The notes under the pieces were generated by a model that ran no database searches, was not told where the DNA came from, and was given only the letters and a program-made list of their open reading frames with translations. From Gemmatimonas sp. (lineage in GTDB: Bacteria > Gemmatimonadota > Gemmatimonadetes > Gemmatimonadales > Gemmatimonadaceae), in NCBI GenBank assembly GCA_025361705.1, contig JANYJW010000012.1:18558-82557 (forward strand): a stretch of 64,000 nt of DNA, in the 5' to 3' direction. Within the stretch, counting starts at the first letter, position 1. Every line of letters begins with the position of its first letter. Positions 34,601 to 42,945 of the stretch are shown piece by piece. The position numbers were made by a program, and so were the translations under genes.

Positions 34601-35409
34601 CCACCGGCACGCCCAGACCGCCGGTCCGGCTGCCGTGGTTTGATGTGCGGCTGCCGCGGATGCGCGGTGACATCACCTGGATCTACCTGTGGGGGGCGCC
34701 GCTGCGCGTCTCGCACTGGCTCGCCGCGCTGAGTCTTGTCGTGCTCTTCTTCACCGGGCTCTTCATCAGCTTCCCGGTCTGGACCAGCGCGGGCGAGGCG
34801 AGCAGTCACTTCCTGATGGCGCGATTCCGTTTTACGCACTTCCTTGCCGCGACGGTGATCGTCTTTGCCGGCATCATCCGCGTATACTGGCTCTTCGCGG
34901 GCAATCAGTTTGAGCGGTGGCCCGCGCTGTGGCCATTTACGCGGCGCAACGTGCACCACATGTTCCTGATGCTGAAGTCGTACGCGACGCTGGATCCCAA
35001 GATCCAGCCGCACTTCGTGGGGCACAACCCGCTCGCTCAGGTCGCGTACACACTCATCTACCTGGGAACGACCGTGATGATGGTCACGGGGTTCACGATG
35101 TACGGGCAGGCGAACCCGGGCGGGTTCTTCTACACGCTCTTCACCTGGGTGCCCGGAATGCTCGGCGGACTTCAGGGCGTGCGTGTCCTGCATCATACGG
35201 TGGCATGGCTCTATCCGATCTTCTTCTCCATTCACATCTACCTCGCCATCCGCGCCGATTACATCGAGCGGGCGGGCGTGGTGTCGTCGATGCTGACGGG
35301 CGGGCGCTTCGTGATGTCGCACGAGGAGTTCGAGGACTGCGACCTGGGCGACCATCCGTCGGTGCCGTGGCACACGGGCGAGCATCCGACGTGGGTCAAA
35401 CCGCAGTAA
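34597..35409 (+). CDS. hupC: Hydrogenase b-type cytochrome subunit
   Basis: This encodes 270 residues with four membrane helices of the HupC/HyaC family. Haem-ligand histidines are visible in RVSHWLAA, FTHFLAA, RVLHHTVAW and SIHIYLAI. It takes electrons from the small subunit and passes them to quinone in the membrane. The C-terminal cytoplasmic tail is acidic with a DLGDHPSVPWHTGEHP segment. The gene overlaps the large-subunit gene by 4 bases and the protease gene by 19 bases, so it is part of the same operon. Confidence 0.95.
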   Translation: MTTGTPRPPVRLPWFDVRLPRMRGDITWIYLWGAPLRVSHWLAALSLVVLFFTGLFISFPVWTSAGEASSHFLMARFRFTHFLAATVIVFAGIIRVYWLFAGNQFERWPALWPFTRRNVHHMFLMLKSYATLDPKIQPHFVGHNPLAQVAYTLIYLGTTVMMVTGFTMYGQANPGGFFYTLFTWVPGMLGGLQGVRVLHHTVAWLYPIFFSIHIYLAIRADYIERAGVVSSMLTGGRFVMSHEEFEDCDLGDHPSVPWHTGEHPTWVKPQ

Positions 35410-35918
35410 TCGCCGTTGGTAGTCCCGTCATGGGTGATGACGGGCTCGGCCTGCATGTGCTCGCGCGCCTGCAGGCCGAGTGGATGTTCGACGAGGCGGT
35501 GCTCCTCATCGACGGCGGCACGTGGGGCATGAAGCTGCTGCCCGACATCGAGGACGCCGGCCGGTTGATGTTCCTGGACGCGATCAATACAGTGCGGCAT
35601 CCTCCGGGCACCGTGCTGCTGCTGGAAAAGGACGAGATTCCGCTGATCACCGACCACAACAAGCTCTCGCCGCACCAGGTGGGGCTGCAGGAAGTGATGG
35701 CGGTGTCGGAGTTCCGCGGCACGCTGCCGGCCGACACCTGCGCCGTGGGCGTCGTGCCGCTCACCATCGACCTCGCGACGGAGCTGTCGCCCGTGGTGCT
35801 GGCCGGCGTCGACGCGTGCATCGAGCGCGTCATCGCGCGGCTGCGCGCGTGGGGGCACACCTGCACGCCGCGCGACGCGCAGCGCGCGGTTCCCGGCGAG
35901 GCGTCCGTCGGTGCATGA
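35391..35918 (+). CDS. hupD: Hydrogenase maturation endopeptidase
   Basis: This encodes 175 residues from a GTG start at 35391, chosen because it places the family start AVIAVGSPVMGDDGLG right at the N-terminus. HyaD/HupD proteases use three nickel-sensing ligands. Candidates here are the second Asp of GDDG, the Asp of LLIDGGTWG and the His in LSPHQVGL. The enzyme removes the C-terminal tail of the large subunit after nickel insertion. It overlaps the cytochrome gene and the hypA gene, as expected in a compact operon. Confidence 0.92.
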   Translation: MGQTAVIAVGSPVMGDDGLGLHVLARLQAEWMFDEAVLLIDGGTWGMKLLPDIEDAGRLMFLDAINTVRHPPGTVLLLEKDEIPLITDHNKLSPHQVGLQEVMAVSEFRGTLPADTCAVGVVPLTIDLATELSPVVLAGVDACIERVIARLRAWGHTCTPRDAQRAVPGEASVGA

Positions 35919-36171
35919 ACTGAGCCTCGCCATCGAGATCGGCCGCCTCGTGGAGGAGAAGCTGGGCGCGGACGTGTCGCGGTGCGTGTCGGTAGGCGTC
36001 GAGGTCGGTGTGGCAAGCGGGGTGGAGCCGTCGGCGCTGGAGTTCTGCCTGGAGGCGGTGTTCAGCCATCCGCCGTGGAACGGGGCCAAGGCCGTGCTCT
36101 CGAGTCCCCCCGGTGACATCTTTCAGGTCACCTGGTTCGAGATCGAGGACGATGACAGTCCGGAAGATTGA
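35911..36171 (+). CDS. hypA: HypA-like nickel chaperone lacking the zinc-finger domain
   Basis: This encodes 86 residues from the GTG at 35911, giving the conserved MHELSLA start with nickel-binding His2. The alpha/beta nickel-binding part is intact (SALEFCLEAVF). Normal HypA is about 113 residues with a zinc domain of two CxxC pairs. Here the chain goes straight from SSPPGD into the last strand (VTWFEIEDD), and both CxxC pairs are missing. It may still deliver nickel with HypB, but zinc-dependent structure is lost. Position between hupD and hypB, with overlaps on both sides, supports the identity. Confidence 0.88.
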   Translation: MHELSLAIEIGRLVEEKLGADVSRCVSVGVEVGVASGVEPSALEFCLEAVFSHPPWNGAKAVLSSPPGDIFQVTWFEIEDDDSPED

Positions 36172-36820
36172 AATCCGCGAGCGCGTCATGGCGCGCAACG
36201 ATGAACTGGCTGCGCAGGTGCGCGCGCGGCTCGCTGGGCACGGCATCACGGCGCTCAACCTCATGTCGTCGCCCGGCGCGGGCAAGACCACCCTGCTCGA
36301 GCGCACGCTCGCTGAACTCGGCGAGCCGCTCGACATGGCCGTCGTGGCCGGCGACTGCCAGACGCAGAACGACGCGGACCGGCTGGCGGTGCACACGGGG
36401 CGCCTGGTGCAGGCGATCGTCACCGGGGGTGCCTGCCATCTGGATGCGCTGCAGGTCAACGACGCGCTCGATCACCTCGACCTCGCGGCCACGCGGCTGC
36501 TCATCATCGAGAACGTCGGCAACCTGGTGTGTCCGGCCAGCTGGGATCTTGGCGAGCAGGCGCGCGTGGTGCTCTTCACCGTGACGGAAGGTGAAGACAA
36601 GCCGCTCAAGTACCCCAGGATGTTCGAGAAGGCCGACTGGGTGGTGCTGACCAAGACCGACCTGCTGCCATATGTGCCATTCGACATCGATGTTGCCGAG
36701 CGGAACTGCCTGCAGGTGAATCCGGCGCTGCGGTTCATGCGCGTCTCGGCGACAACGGGCGATGGGCTGAGCGAGTGGTTCGCGTTTCTTCGCTCGGTCA
36801 CGCCGCTGGCCGCGTCCTGA
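36152..36820 (+). CDS. hypB: HypB GTPase, nickel insertion factor
   Basis: This encodes 222 residues from the ATG at 36152, overlapping the end of hypA by 20 bases. The P-loop SSPGAGKTTL is at about residues 42-51. Metal ligands Cys-His appear in TGGACHLDA, and the guanine-specific TKTD is near residue 168. The N-terminal CxxCGC and His-rich metal-storage extensions of some HypB proteins are absent. HypB uses GTP to drive nickel transfer from HypA into the large subunit. The preceding and following genes share its strand with overlaps. Confidence 0.95.
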   Translation: MTVRKIEIRERVMARNDELAAQVRARLAGHGITALNLMSSPGAGKTTLLERTLAELGEPLDMAVVAGDCQTQNDADRLAVHTGRLVQAIVTGGACHLDALQVNDALDHLDLAATRLLIIENVGNLVCPASWDLGEQARVVLFTVTEGEDKPLKYPRMFEKADWVVLTKTDLLPYVPFDIDVAERNCLQVNPALRFMRVSATTGDGLSEWFAFLRSVTPLAAS

Positions 36821-39108
36821 TGTCTGCCGCCCCGCCCATGGTGGCGCGGTTGCTGCGCGTCACCGGCGTGGTGCAGGGCGTGGGCTTCCGCCCGTTCGTG
36901 CATCGGCTGGCGGTGCGGCTCTCGCTCGCCGGCTGGGTGCGCAACGCGGCCGGAACCGTGGAAATCCACCTCGAAGGCGCGCCCGACAGCCTCGACGAGT
37001 TTGCACGCGTGCTGCACGCCGAAGCGCCGCCCGTGGCGCGCATCGAAGGCGTCGCATCGATGCACGCCGAGGCCCTGGGCGCCGACGGCTTTGCAATTGC
37101 CGACAGCGTGGATGCCGACACCCTGCGTCCCGTGCCGCCCGACATCGGTGTCTGTGCCGCGTGCGAGACGGAGTTGTTTGACGCGGACAACCGGCGCTTT
37201 CGACATCCGTTCATCACGTGCACCGACTGCGGGCCACGCTACACCATCATCGACAGCCTGCCTTACGATCGCGAGCGCACCTCGATGAAGGCGTTCGCCT
37301 GCTGCCCGCAATGCGCGGCGGAGTATGCCGCGCCGGACGACCGGCGTTTTCACGCCGAGACCGTCGCGTGCCCTGCGTGCGGACCGCGCGTCTGGTGTGA
37401 GGGCCTGCACGGCGAGGGGCGCGCCGATGGCGAGACGGCCATTCTGCTTGCGGCCACGGCGCTGCACATGGGCGCGGTTGTTGCTGTGCGCGGACTGGGC
37501 GGCTTCCACCTGGCCGTCGACGCCACCAATGATGCGGCCATTCGTCGCCTGCGCGAGCGCAAGCGCCGCGACGCCAAGCCGCTGGCGGTGATGGTGCGTT
37601 GCGTGGCCGACGCCCGCCGACTAGCCGAGGTGAGTGCGCGCGAAGAGGTGGCGCTGCTGTCGAGCGCGCGTCCCATTGTGCTGTTGCAACCGCGGGCCGA
37701 GACGCGGCTGGCGGCTTCGCTGGCGCCGGGACTCGACCGCGTCGGCGTGATGCTGGCATACACGCCGCTGCACCACCTGCTGCTCGAGGCCGCCGACCGG
37801 CCGCTCGTGATGACGAGCGGCAACTTGAGCGAGGAGCCGATTGCGATTGGCCTCGACGAGGGGCGCGAGCGGCTGCGGCCGCTGGTCGACCTGTTCCTGC
37901 TGCATGACCGCGACATCCTCTCGCGCTGCGACGACTCGGTGGTGCGTCTGGCGGGCGCGCACGACATCCTCATGCGCCGCGCGCGCGGTCACGCGCCGGC
38001 TCCACTGCGACTGCCGGTGGCGTCGCCGCAGCCGCTCATTGCCGTGGGGCCGCATCTCAAGAACACGTTCACGCTCGTGCGCGACGACCAGGCCTTTGTG
38101 AGCCCGCACATCGGCGACCTCGAGGGGCTGGAGGCGCTCGACCACTGGTCGCAGGCGTACGCACGCTATCGCGCCCTCTTCCGTGTCGAGCCGACGGTGG
38201 CCGTGCGCGACCTGCATCCGGGCTATCTCTCGACGCGTCTCGCCGAGGAACTCGGCCTGGCGCGCGTTTTCACCGTGCAGCATCACCACGCGCACATCGC
38301 CGCGGTGGCTGCCGAACACGGCGTCACGACGCCAGTGGTAGGCGTGGCCTTCGACGGCACGGGGTACGGCGATGACGGCCACGTGTGGGGCGCCGAAGTG
38401 CTCGTGTGCGATCTCGCGGGGTACCGCCGCGCGGCGCAGCTCGCGTACGTCGGCCTTCCCGGCGGCGATCTCGCCGCGCGCGAGCCGTGGCGCGTGGCAC
38501 TCGGCTACGAGGCGCTGACCGGTGGCACGTCGCCGGCGTTTGCGCTGGCGTACTACGGCATTCCCCTCGAGATGCGCACGTTGGTCACGCAGCAGTTGAC
38601 GCAGGGCGTCAACACGCCCATGGCGTCGTCGATGGGCCGGCTGTTCGACGCGGCCGCGGCGGTGCTTGGCGTGCGGCGCCACGCATCGTTCGAAGGCCAG
38701 GCCGCCATGGAGCTCGAAGCGCTGGCGGGCGATCTCCCTGCCGAGCCGCTGCCGTTTCCGGTGCGTGATGTCGATGGCCGCCTGGTGCTCGATCCGGTCC
38801 CGCTGCTCTCGGCGCTCGGCGAGGGTCGGCGGCACGGCGCCGACGTGGCGCGCCTTGCCGCGCGCTTTCATGAGAGCGTGGCCGAGACGGCGGCGGTGGT
38901 TGCGCGCCGCGTGGCCCATGACGCCGGGCTCGACACGGTGGCGCTGGGTGGTGGCGCGTTCCAGAACGTGCGGCTGCTGCTGGGCATCGAGCGGCGGCTC
39001 GTGGCAGCGGGGCTTCACGTGCTTGTGCCGCGCCTCCTCGGCCCCAACGACGGCGCCGTCAGCTACGGACAAGCCGCGGTGGCCGCGTGGCGGTTGTCGC
39101 ACGAGTAG
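36820..39108 (+). CDS. hypF: HypF carbamoyltransferase
   Basis: This encodes 762 residues from the ATG at 36820 (TGATG overlap with hypB). The domains are: acylphosphatase (VVQGVGFRPFVHR, about residues 13-25); two zinc-finger pairs (CAACE, CTDCG, CPQCA, CPACG, about 110-190); a YrdC-like domain (about 205-390); and a Kae1-like domain with the metal site HHHAH near 490. HypF makes thiocarbamoyl on HypE from carbamoyl phosphate and ATP for the cyanide ligands of the NiFe site. Length and motifs are normal for the family. A 67-base gap rich in CTCGTC-like repeats separates it from hypC. Confidence 0.96.
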   Translation: MSAAPPMVARLLRVTGVVQGVGFRPFVHRLAVRLSLAGWVRNAAGTVEIHLEGAPDSLDEFARVLHAEAPPVARIEGVASMHAEALGADGFAIADSVDADTLRPVPPDIGVCAACETELFDADNRRFRHPFITCTDCGPRYTIIDSLPYDRERTSMKAFACCPQCAAEYAAPDDRRFHAETVACPACGPRVWCEGLHGEGRADGETAILLAATALHMGAVVAVRGLGGFHLAVDATNDAAIRRLRERKRRDAKPLAVMVRCVADARRLAEVSAREEVALLSSARPIVLLQPRAETRLAASLAPGLDRVGVMLAYTPLHHLLLEAADRPLVMTSGNLSEEPIAIGLDEGRERLRPLVDLFLLHDRDILSRCDDSVVRLAGAHDILMRRARGHAPAPLRLPVASPQPLIAVGPHLKNTFTLVRDDQAFVSPHIGDLEGLEALDHWSQAYARYRALFRVEPTVAVRDLHPGYLSTRLAEELGLARVFTVQHHHAHIAAVAAEHGVTTPVVGVAFDGTGYGDDGHVWGAEVLVCDLAGYRRAAQLAYVGLPGGDLAAREPWRVALGYEALTGGTSPAFALAYYGIPLEMRTLVTQQLTQGVNTPMASSMGRLFDAAAAVLGVRRHASFEGQAAMELEALAGDLPAEPLPFPVRDVDGRLVLDPVPLLSALGEGRRHGADVARLAARFHESVAETAAVVARRVAHDAGLDTVALGGGAFQNVRLLLGIERRLVAAGLHVLVPRLLGPNDGAVSYGQAAVAAWRLSHE

Positions 39109-39119
39109 CGGGCCGGTAT

Positions 39120-39170
39120 CGTCTCTTGTCGCTCCCCTCCCGTCCCCCGTCCCTCGTCTCTCAGCCCCCC
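39120..39170. repeat. Pyrimidine-rich CCCTCGTC-type repeat between hypF and hypC
   Basis: A stretch of degenerate TCCCCCGTCCCTCGTC-like units fills most of the 67-base gap. Related tracts occur at about 60003-60124 and 62157-62185. It is the only sizeable gap within the hyp gene series. Confidence 0.6.
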
Positions 39171-39175
39171 CACTC

Positions 39176-39469
39176 ATGTGCCTAGGCATCCCCGGCAAGA
39201 TCCAGAGCATCCGTGATGACACCGGACTCACCATGGGTGTCGTCGACTTCGGCGGCGTTCGCCGCGACGTCTGCCTGCAGTACGTCGCCGACGAGGTGGC
39301 AGTGGGGGACTATGTGATCGTGCATGTCGGCTTCGCGATCACGCGCGTGGACGAGGACGAAGCCAGGCGCACCTTTGAGGTGCTCAAGGAAATGAGCCAG
39401 CTCGAGGAACTCGAGTGGATGGCCGAGGTTGCCGACGAGTCGCTCAAGCGCGTCGGAGACGTGACGTGA
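39176..39469 (+). CDS. hypC: HypC/HupF maturation chaperone
   Basis: This encodes 97 residues starting MCLGIPGKI, the defining HypC N-terminus in which Cys2 binds the Fe(CN)2CO unit. The rest is the OB-like domain with [12 protein letters not shown] and a helical, acidic C-terminus. HypC partners HypD during cofactor assembly and escorts the iron unit to the large subunit. The stop overlaps the GTG of hypD by 4 bases. Confidence 0.96.
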   Translation: MCLGIPGKIQSIRDDTGLTMGVVDFGGVRRDVCLQYVADEVAVGDYVIVHVGFAITRVDEDEARRTFEVLKEMSQLEELEWMAEVADESLKRVGDVT

Positions 39470-40581
39470 AGTACCTCGCAGAGTACCGCGACGCGGGCAT
39501 CGCCCGCACGTTGATTGCCCGCATTCGCGACTCGGCGACGCGACCGTGGACGCTGATGGAGGTGTGCGGCGGGCAGACGCACACCATCGTGCGGCAGGGA
39601 CTCGACGAGCTGCTCGAGGGCGCGGTGGAGATGATCCACGGGCCCGGCTGCCCCGTGTGCGTCACGCCGCTCGAGCAGATTGACAAGGCGCTGGCCATCG
39701 CGGCGCGCCCGGGCGTGATCTTCACGTCGTTCGGTGACATGCTGCGCGTGCCCGGCAGCGCGTGCGATCTGCAGCAGGTGCGCGCGCGCGGCGGCGACGT
39801 GAAGGTGGTGTATTCACCGCTCGACGCGCTGGCGCTGGCGCAGAAGCATCCCGACAGGGAAGTCGTCTTTTTCGCCGTTGGGTTCGAGACGACGGCGCCG
39901 GCCAACGCGATGGCGGTATTCCGCGCGCGGGCACTGGGTGTCAAGAATTTCAGCGTGCTGGTGTCGCACGTGACGGTGCCGCCGGCGATCACCGCAATCC
40001 TCGAGGCACCCGACAACCGTGTGCAGGGCTTTCTCGCGGCGGGCCACGTCTGCGCCGTGATGGGGTGGGAGGAGTACGAGCCGATCTCCGCCAGGTACAA
40101 GGTGCCGATCATCGTGACCGGCTTCGAGCCGGTGGATATTCTCGAAGGCATCGCGATGGCGGTCGCGCAGCTCGAAGCGGGGCGACACGAGGTGGAGAAC
40201 CAGTACGTGCGTTCGGTGCGGCGGCAGGGCACGCCGCCGGCGCGCGCGCTCGTGGAGCAGGTGTTCGAGCTCACCAATCGGCAGTGGCGCGGCATCGGCG
40301 AGATTCCGATGAGCGGCCTTGCGTTGCGCAAGGAATTCGCGGCGTACGACGCCGAACGCCGGTTCGGCGTGGAGGGCCTGAAGGTGACGGAACCCGCGGC
40401 GTGCCGAGCGGGCGACGTACTGACCGGGCGCATCAAGCCGCCGCAGTGCGCGGCGTTCGGTGGGGCCTGCACGCCCGATCGACCCCTGGGCGCCCCGATG
40501 GTGTCCACCGAGGGGGCGTGCTCGGCGTATTACAACCTCGCCAAGTACCGGATGGCCGATGCCGGGGAGGGCACGTCGTGA
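39466..40581 (+). CDS. hypD: HypD iron-sulfur maturation protein
   Basis: This encodes 371 residues from the GTG at 39466, overlapping the hypC stop (GTGA). Family motifs are complete: MEVCGGQTH (about residues 30-38), GPGCPVCV (about 60-67), AVGFETTAP, and the C-terminal cysteines ([32 protein letters not shown]) that hold the [4Fe-4S] cluster. HypD is the scaffold on which the iron with its cyanide and CO ligands is built together with HypC and HypE. Confidence 0.96.
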   Translation: MKYLAEYRDAGIARTLIARIRDSATRPWTLMEVCGGQTHTIVRQGLDELLEGAVEMIHGPGCPVCVTPLEQIDKALAIAARPGVIFTSFGDMLRVPGSACDLQQVRARGGDVKVVYSPLDALALAQKHPDREVVFFAVGFETTAPANAMAVFRARALGVKNFSVLVSHVTVPPAITAILEAPDNRVQGFLAAGHVCAVMGWEEYEPISARYKVPIIVTGFEPVDILEGIAMAVAQLEAGRHEVENQYVRSVRRQGTPPARALVEQVFELTNRQWRGIGEIPMSGLALRKEFAAYDAERRFGVEGLKVTEPAACRAGDVLTGRIKPPQCAAFGGACTPDRPLGAPMVSTEGACSAYYNLAKYRMADAGEGTS

Positions 40582-41636
40582 GCGCCGTCGTGAATCCCGC
40601 GGCGCTCCAGTGTCCGGCGCCGCTCGATGCGGGCGACCGCGTGCAGTTGGGGCACGGCTCTGGTGGCCGGTTGAGCGCGCAGCTTGTGGCGCAGCACTTC
40701 CTGCCGCACTTCGAGAACCCGGCGCTCGCGCAGCTGGCGGACGCGTCGATTGTCAGCGTTGCGCTGGGCGATGTCGCCATCTCTACCGATTCGTTCGTCG
40801 TGCAGCCCCTGGAGTTTCCGGGTGGCAACATCGGGTCGCTGGCCGTGCATGGCACCCTCAACGACGTGTCGATGATGGGGGCGAGTCCCATCTGCCTCAC
40901 CGCGGCGTTTGTGCTCGAGGAGGGGCTGTCGCTCGCTGTACTCGACCGCGTGGTCGCCGAGATGGCGCGCGCGTCGCGCGAGGCGGGCGTGCCGATTGTC
41001 GCCGGCGACACCAAGGTGGTGGAGCGCGGCAAGGCCGACGGGATGTTTATCACTACCACGGGGCTCGGGGTGATCGACCCGAATTTTTGTCCGGGTCCGA
41101 CACGCGCGCTGCCCGGCGACGCGGTGCTTGTCAGCGCGCCCATTGCGCGGCACGGCATGGCCATCATGGCGGCGCGCGAGGGGCTGTCGTTCGAGAGTGC
41201 GATCACCAGCGACAGCGCCTGCCTGATTCCGCTCGTCAATGCGCTGCGCGTCCGCAAGGTGGATGTGCACGTGCTGCGCGACCCGACACGCGGCGGCGTG
41301 GCGAGCGCGCTCAACGAGATTGCGGCGGCGTCGGGGGTTGGCGTGGAGATCATCGAATCGGCGCTGCCCGTGCCGGCCGACGTGCGTGCCGCGTGCGAGA
41401 TGCTGGGGCTCGATCCGCTCTACGTCGCCAATGAGGGGGTGCTGGTGGCCTTCGTGCCGGAGGCACAAGCCGCTGATGCGCTGCAGGCGCTGCGGTCGCA
41501 CCCGCTGGGTGCGGAGGCCGTGCGCATCGGCACGGTCGTGGCCGCGCACCCGCGCCTCGTCGCGCTGCGCACGGCGCTCGGCGGCACGCGCGTCGTCGAC
41601 CTGCTGCCTGGCGACCAGTTGCCGCGCATCTGCTAG
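40578..41636 (+). CDS. hypE: HypE carbamoyl dehydratase
   Basis: This encodes 352 residues from the GTG at 40578 (GTGA overlap with hypD). It shows the PurM-like ATP-binding pattern [36 protein letters not shown] and the [10 protein letters not shown] loop. The chain ends in PRIC, the flexible tail whose Cys receives the carbamoyl group from HypF and is dehydrated to thiocyanate. With hypA, B, F, C and D this completes the set needed for a NiFe active site. Confidence 0.96.
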   Translation: MSAVVNPAALQCPAPLDAGDRVQLGHGSGGRLSAQLVAQHFLPHFENPALAQLADASIVSVALGDVAISTDSFVVQPLEFPGGNIGSLAVHGTLNDVSMMGASPICLTAAFVLEEGLSLAVLDRVVAEMARASREAGVPIVAGDTKVVERGKADGMFITTTGLGVIDPNFCPGPTRALPGDAVLVSAPIARHGMAIMAAREGLSFESAITSDSACLIPLVNALRVRKVDVHVLRDPTRGGVASALNEIAAASGVGVEIIESALPVPADVRAACEMLGLDPLYVANEGVLVAFVPEAQAADALQALRSHPLGAEAVRIGTVVAAHPRLVALRTALGGTRVVDLLPGDQLPRIC

Positions 41637-41710
41637 CGGCGTTGGGGCGCCCCCTGTGCAGGGCGGGCGCCGGTGCGCAGTTTCCGTCCATCTCAATCAC
41701 CGAGGGGAGT

Positions 41711-42070
41711 GTGGATCACGGACCGGGATTCCTGGCCATCGTCGACGCCACGCGGATGCGCGTCAAGGAGTGCACCATCGCCGAGGCGCAGGCGCGCGTC
41801 GCGGCGGGTGCGCGGCTCATTGACGTGCGTGAGCAGAGCGAGTGGGCGGCGGGCCACGTGGCGGGCGCCGAATATCTCGGCAAGGGCGTGATCGAACGCG
41901 ACATCGAGGCGATGGTGCCCGACAAGGGCGCCGAGATCATTCTCTATTGCGGTGGCGGCTTTCGCTCGGTGCTCGCGGCCGACGCGCTGCAGCAGATGGG
42001 GTACACCGACGTGTGCTCAATGGCCGGGGGGTGGCGCGAGTGGGTTGCCCTGGGGGCGCCGGTTGCGTGA
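41711..42070 (+). CDS. Single-domain rhodanese-like sulfurtransferase
   Basis: This encodes 119 residues from the GTG at 41711, which has GAGGGGAG immediately upstream; the ATG at 41756 is a shorter option. The rhodanese domain has LIDVREQSEW and the active-site loop CGGGFRS (Cys near residue 80). Six-residue loops of this type bind persulfide sulfur. It follows hypE after a 74-base gap on the same strand and may supply sulfur or handle thiocyanate or cyanide arising from HypE chemistry, but that link is inference from position only. Confidence 0.85.
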   Translation: MDHGPGFLAIVDATRMRVKECTIAEAQARVAAGARLIDVREQSEWAAGHVAGAEYLGKGVIERDIEAMVPDKGAEIILYCGGGFRSVLAADALQQMGYTDVCSMAGGWREWVALGAPVA

Positions 42071-42146
42071 GGGCGTTCTTTGCCGGCGCCCCGCCCCGCA
42101 TCACGGGTGACTGGACGCCGGGCGTGCGCACGTAGAAAATACCTTC

Positions 42147-42593
42147 ATGCCCAAGACCATTTTCGACCCAGCCGCCCGAGCCGCCCTCGCGGGCCGCATC
42201 GACCGCCTCGCAGCGACCACTCCCGCGCGCTGGGGCAAGTTCACGGCGCCCCGCATGGTGGCGCACCTCATCGAGTCCGTGCGCATGGCGCTTGGCGACG
42301 TGACGGTGCGCCCGCGTCCGTCGGTCCTGAGCAACCGTGTGATGCGGTATCTCGTCATTTACCTCATGCCGTGGCCCAAGGGCACGCCCACCGCACCCGA
42401 ATTGCTCGCGCGCGCTCCCGACGCGTGGCCGTTGGACATCGCCGCACTGAAGAGCAACATCGACCGGGCGGCAGCCAATGGCCCGCGTGGCGCGTGGCAA
42501 CCGCACCCCGCCTTCGGCGACATCTCGCCGGTCGACTGGGGCGTGCTCATCCACAAGCACGTCCACCATCATCTCACGCAGTTCGGCGTCTGA
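42147..42593 (+). CDS. DUF1569 (DinB-like) protein
   Basis: This encodes 148 residues. The KFTAPRMVAHLIESVRMALGD segment and the C-terminal HKHVHHHLTQFG are typical of the DUF1569 branch of the DinB four-helix superfamily. The histidines can bind a metal, and some relatives use small thiols. A specific reaction is not known. It stands alone between the rhodanese and MscL-like genes. Confidence 0.85.
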   Translation: MPKTIFDPAARAALAGRIDRLAATTPARWGKFTAPRMVAHLIESVRMALGDVTVRPRPSVLSNRVMRYLVIYLMPWPKGTPTAPELLARAPDAWPLDIAALKSNIDRAAANGPRGAWQPHPAFGDISPVDWGVLIHKHVHHHLTQFGV

Positions 42594-42618
42594 TTTCCCC
42601 CATCACCCGGAGCGGATC

Positions 42619-42924
42619 GTGATCAAGGAATTCGTTGCGTTTCTCAAGCAGTACGGCGTCGTTGGTCTTGCCATCGCGGTCATCATCGGCGGAAAGCTCA
42701 ATGACCTCGTGACGGCGGTGGTGAGCGGACTGCTGATGCCCATCGTTGGCGCCGCGACCTCTGCCGCCGGCGGCGACTGGCGCACGTGGGTCGTGCCGGT
42801 GGGCCCCATCAACTTCGAGCTGGGCAAGGTGCTTGGCGCCGGCATCGACTTCGTCATCGTCGCCTTCATCGTCTTCTGGATGGCCAAGAAGATCCTGCGC
42901 GAAGAGCAGGTCGCCAAGAAGTAG
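42619..42924 (+). CDS. mscL: Small-size MscL-family channel
   Basis: This encodes 101 residues from a GTG at 42619 preceded by GGAGCGG. Two hydrophobic helices (about 14-40 and 69-90) and the N-terminal KEFVAFLKQYGVVGLAIAVI pattern match MscL-type mechanosensitive channels; GGKLNDLVTAVVSGLLMP is the pore-helix region. Typical MscL is about 130-150 residues, so both the periplasmic loop and the cytoplasmic bundle are short here. The probable role is pressure release upon osmotic downshift. Confidence 0.8.
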   Translation: MIKEFVAFLKQYGVVGLAIAVIIGGKLNDLVTAVVSGLLMPIVGAATSAAGGDWRTWVVPVGPINFELGKVLGAGIDFVIVAFIVFWMAKKILREEQVAKK

Positions 42925-42945
42925 CGCCGTCCGGGGCGACAACGC

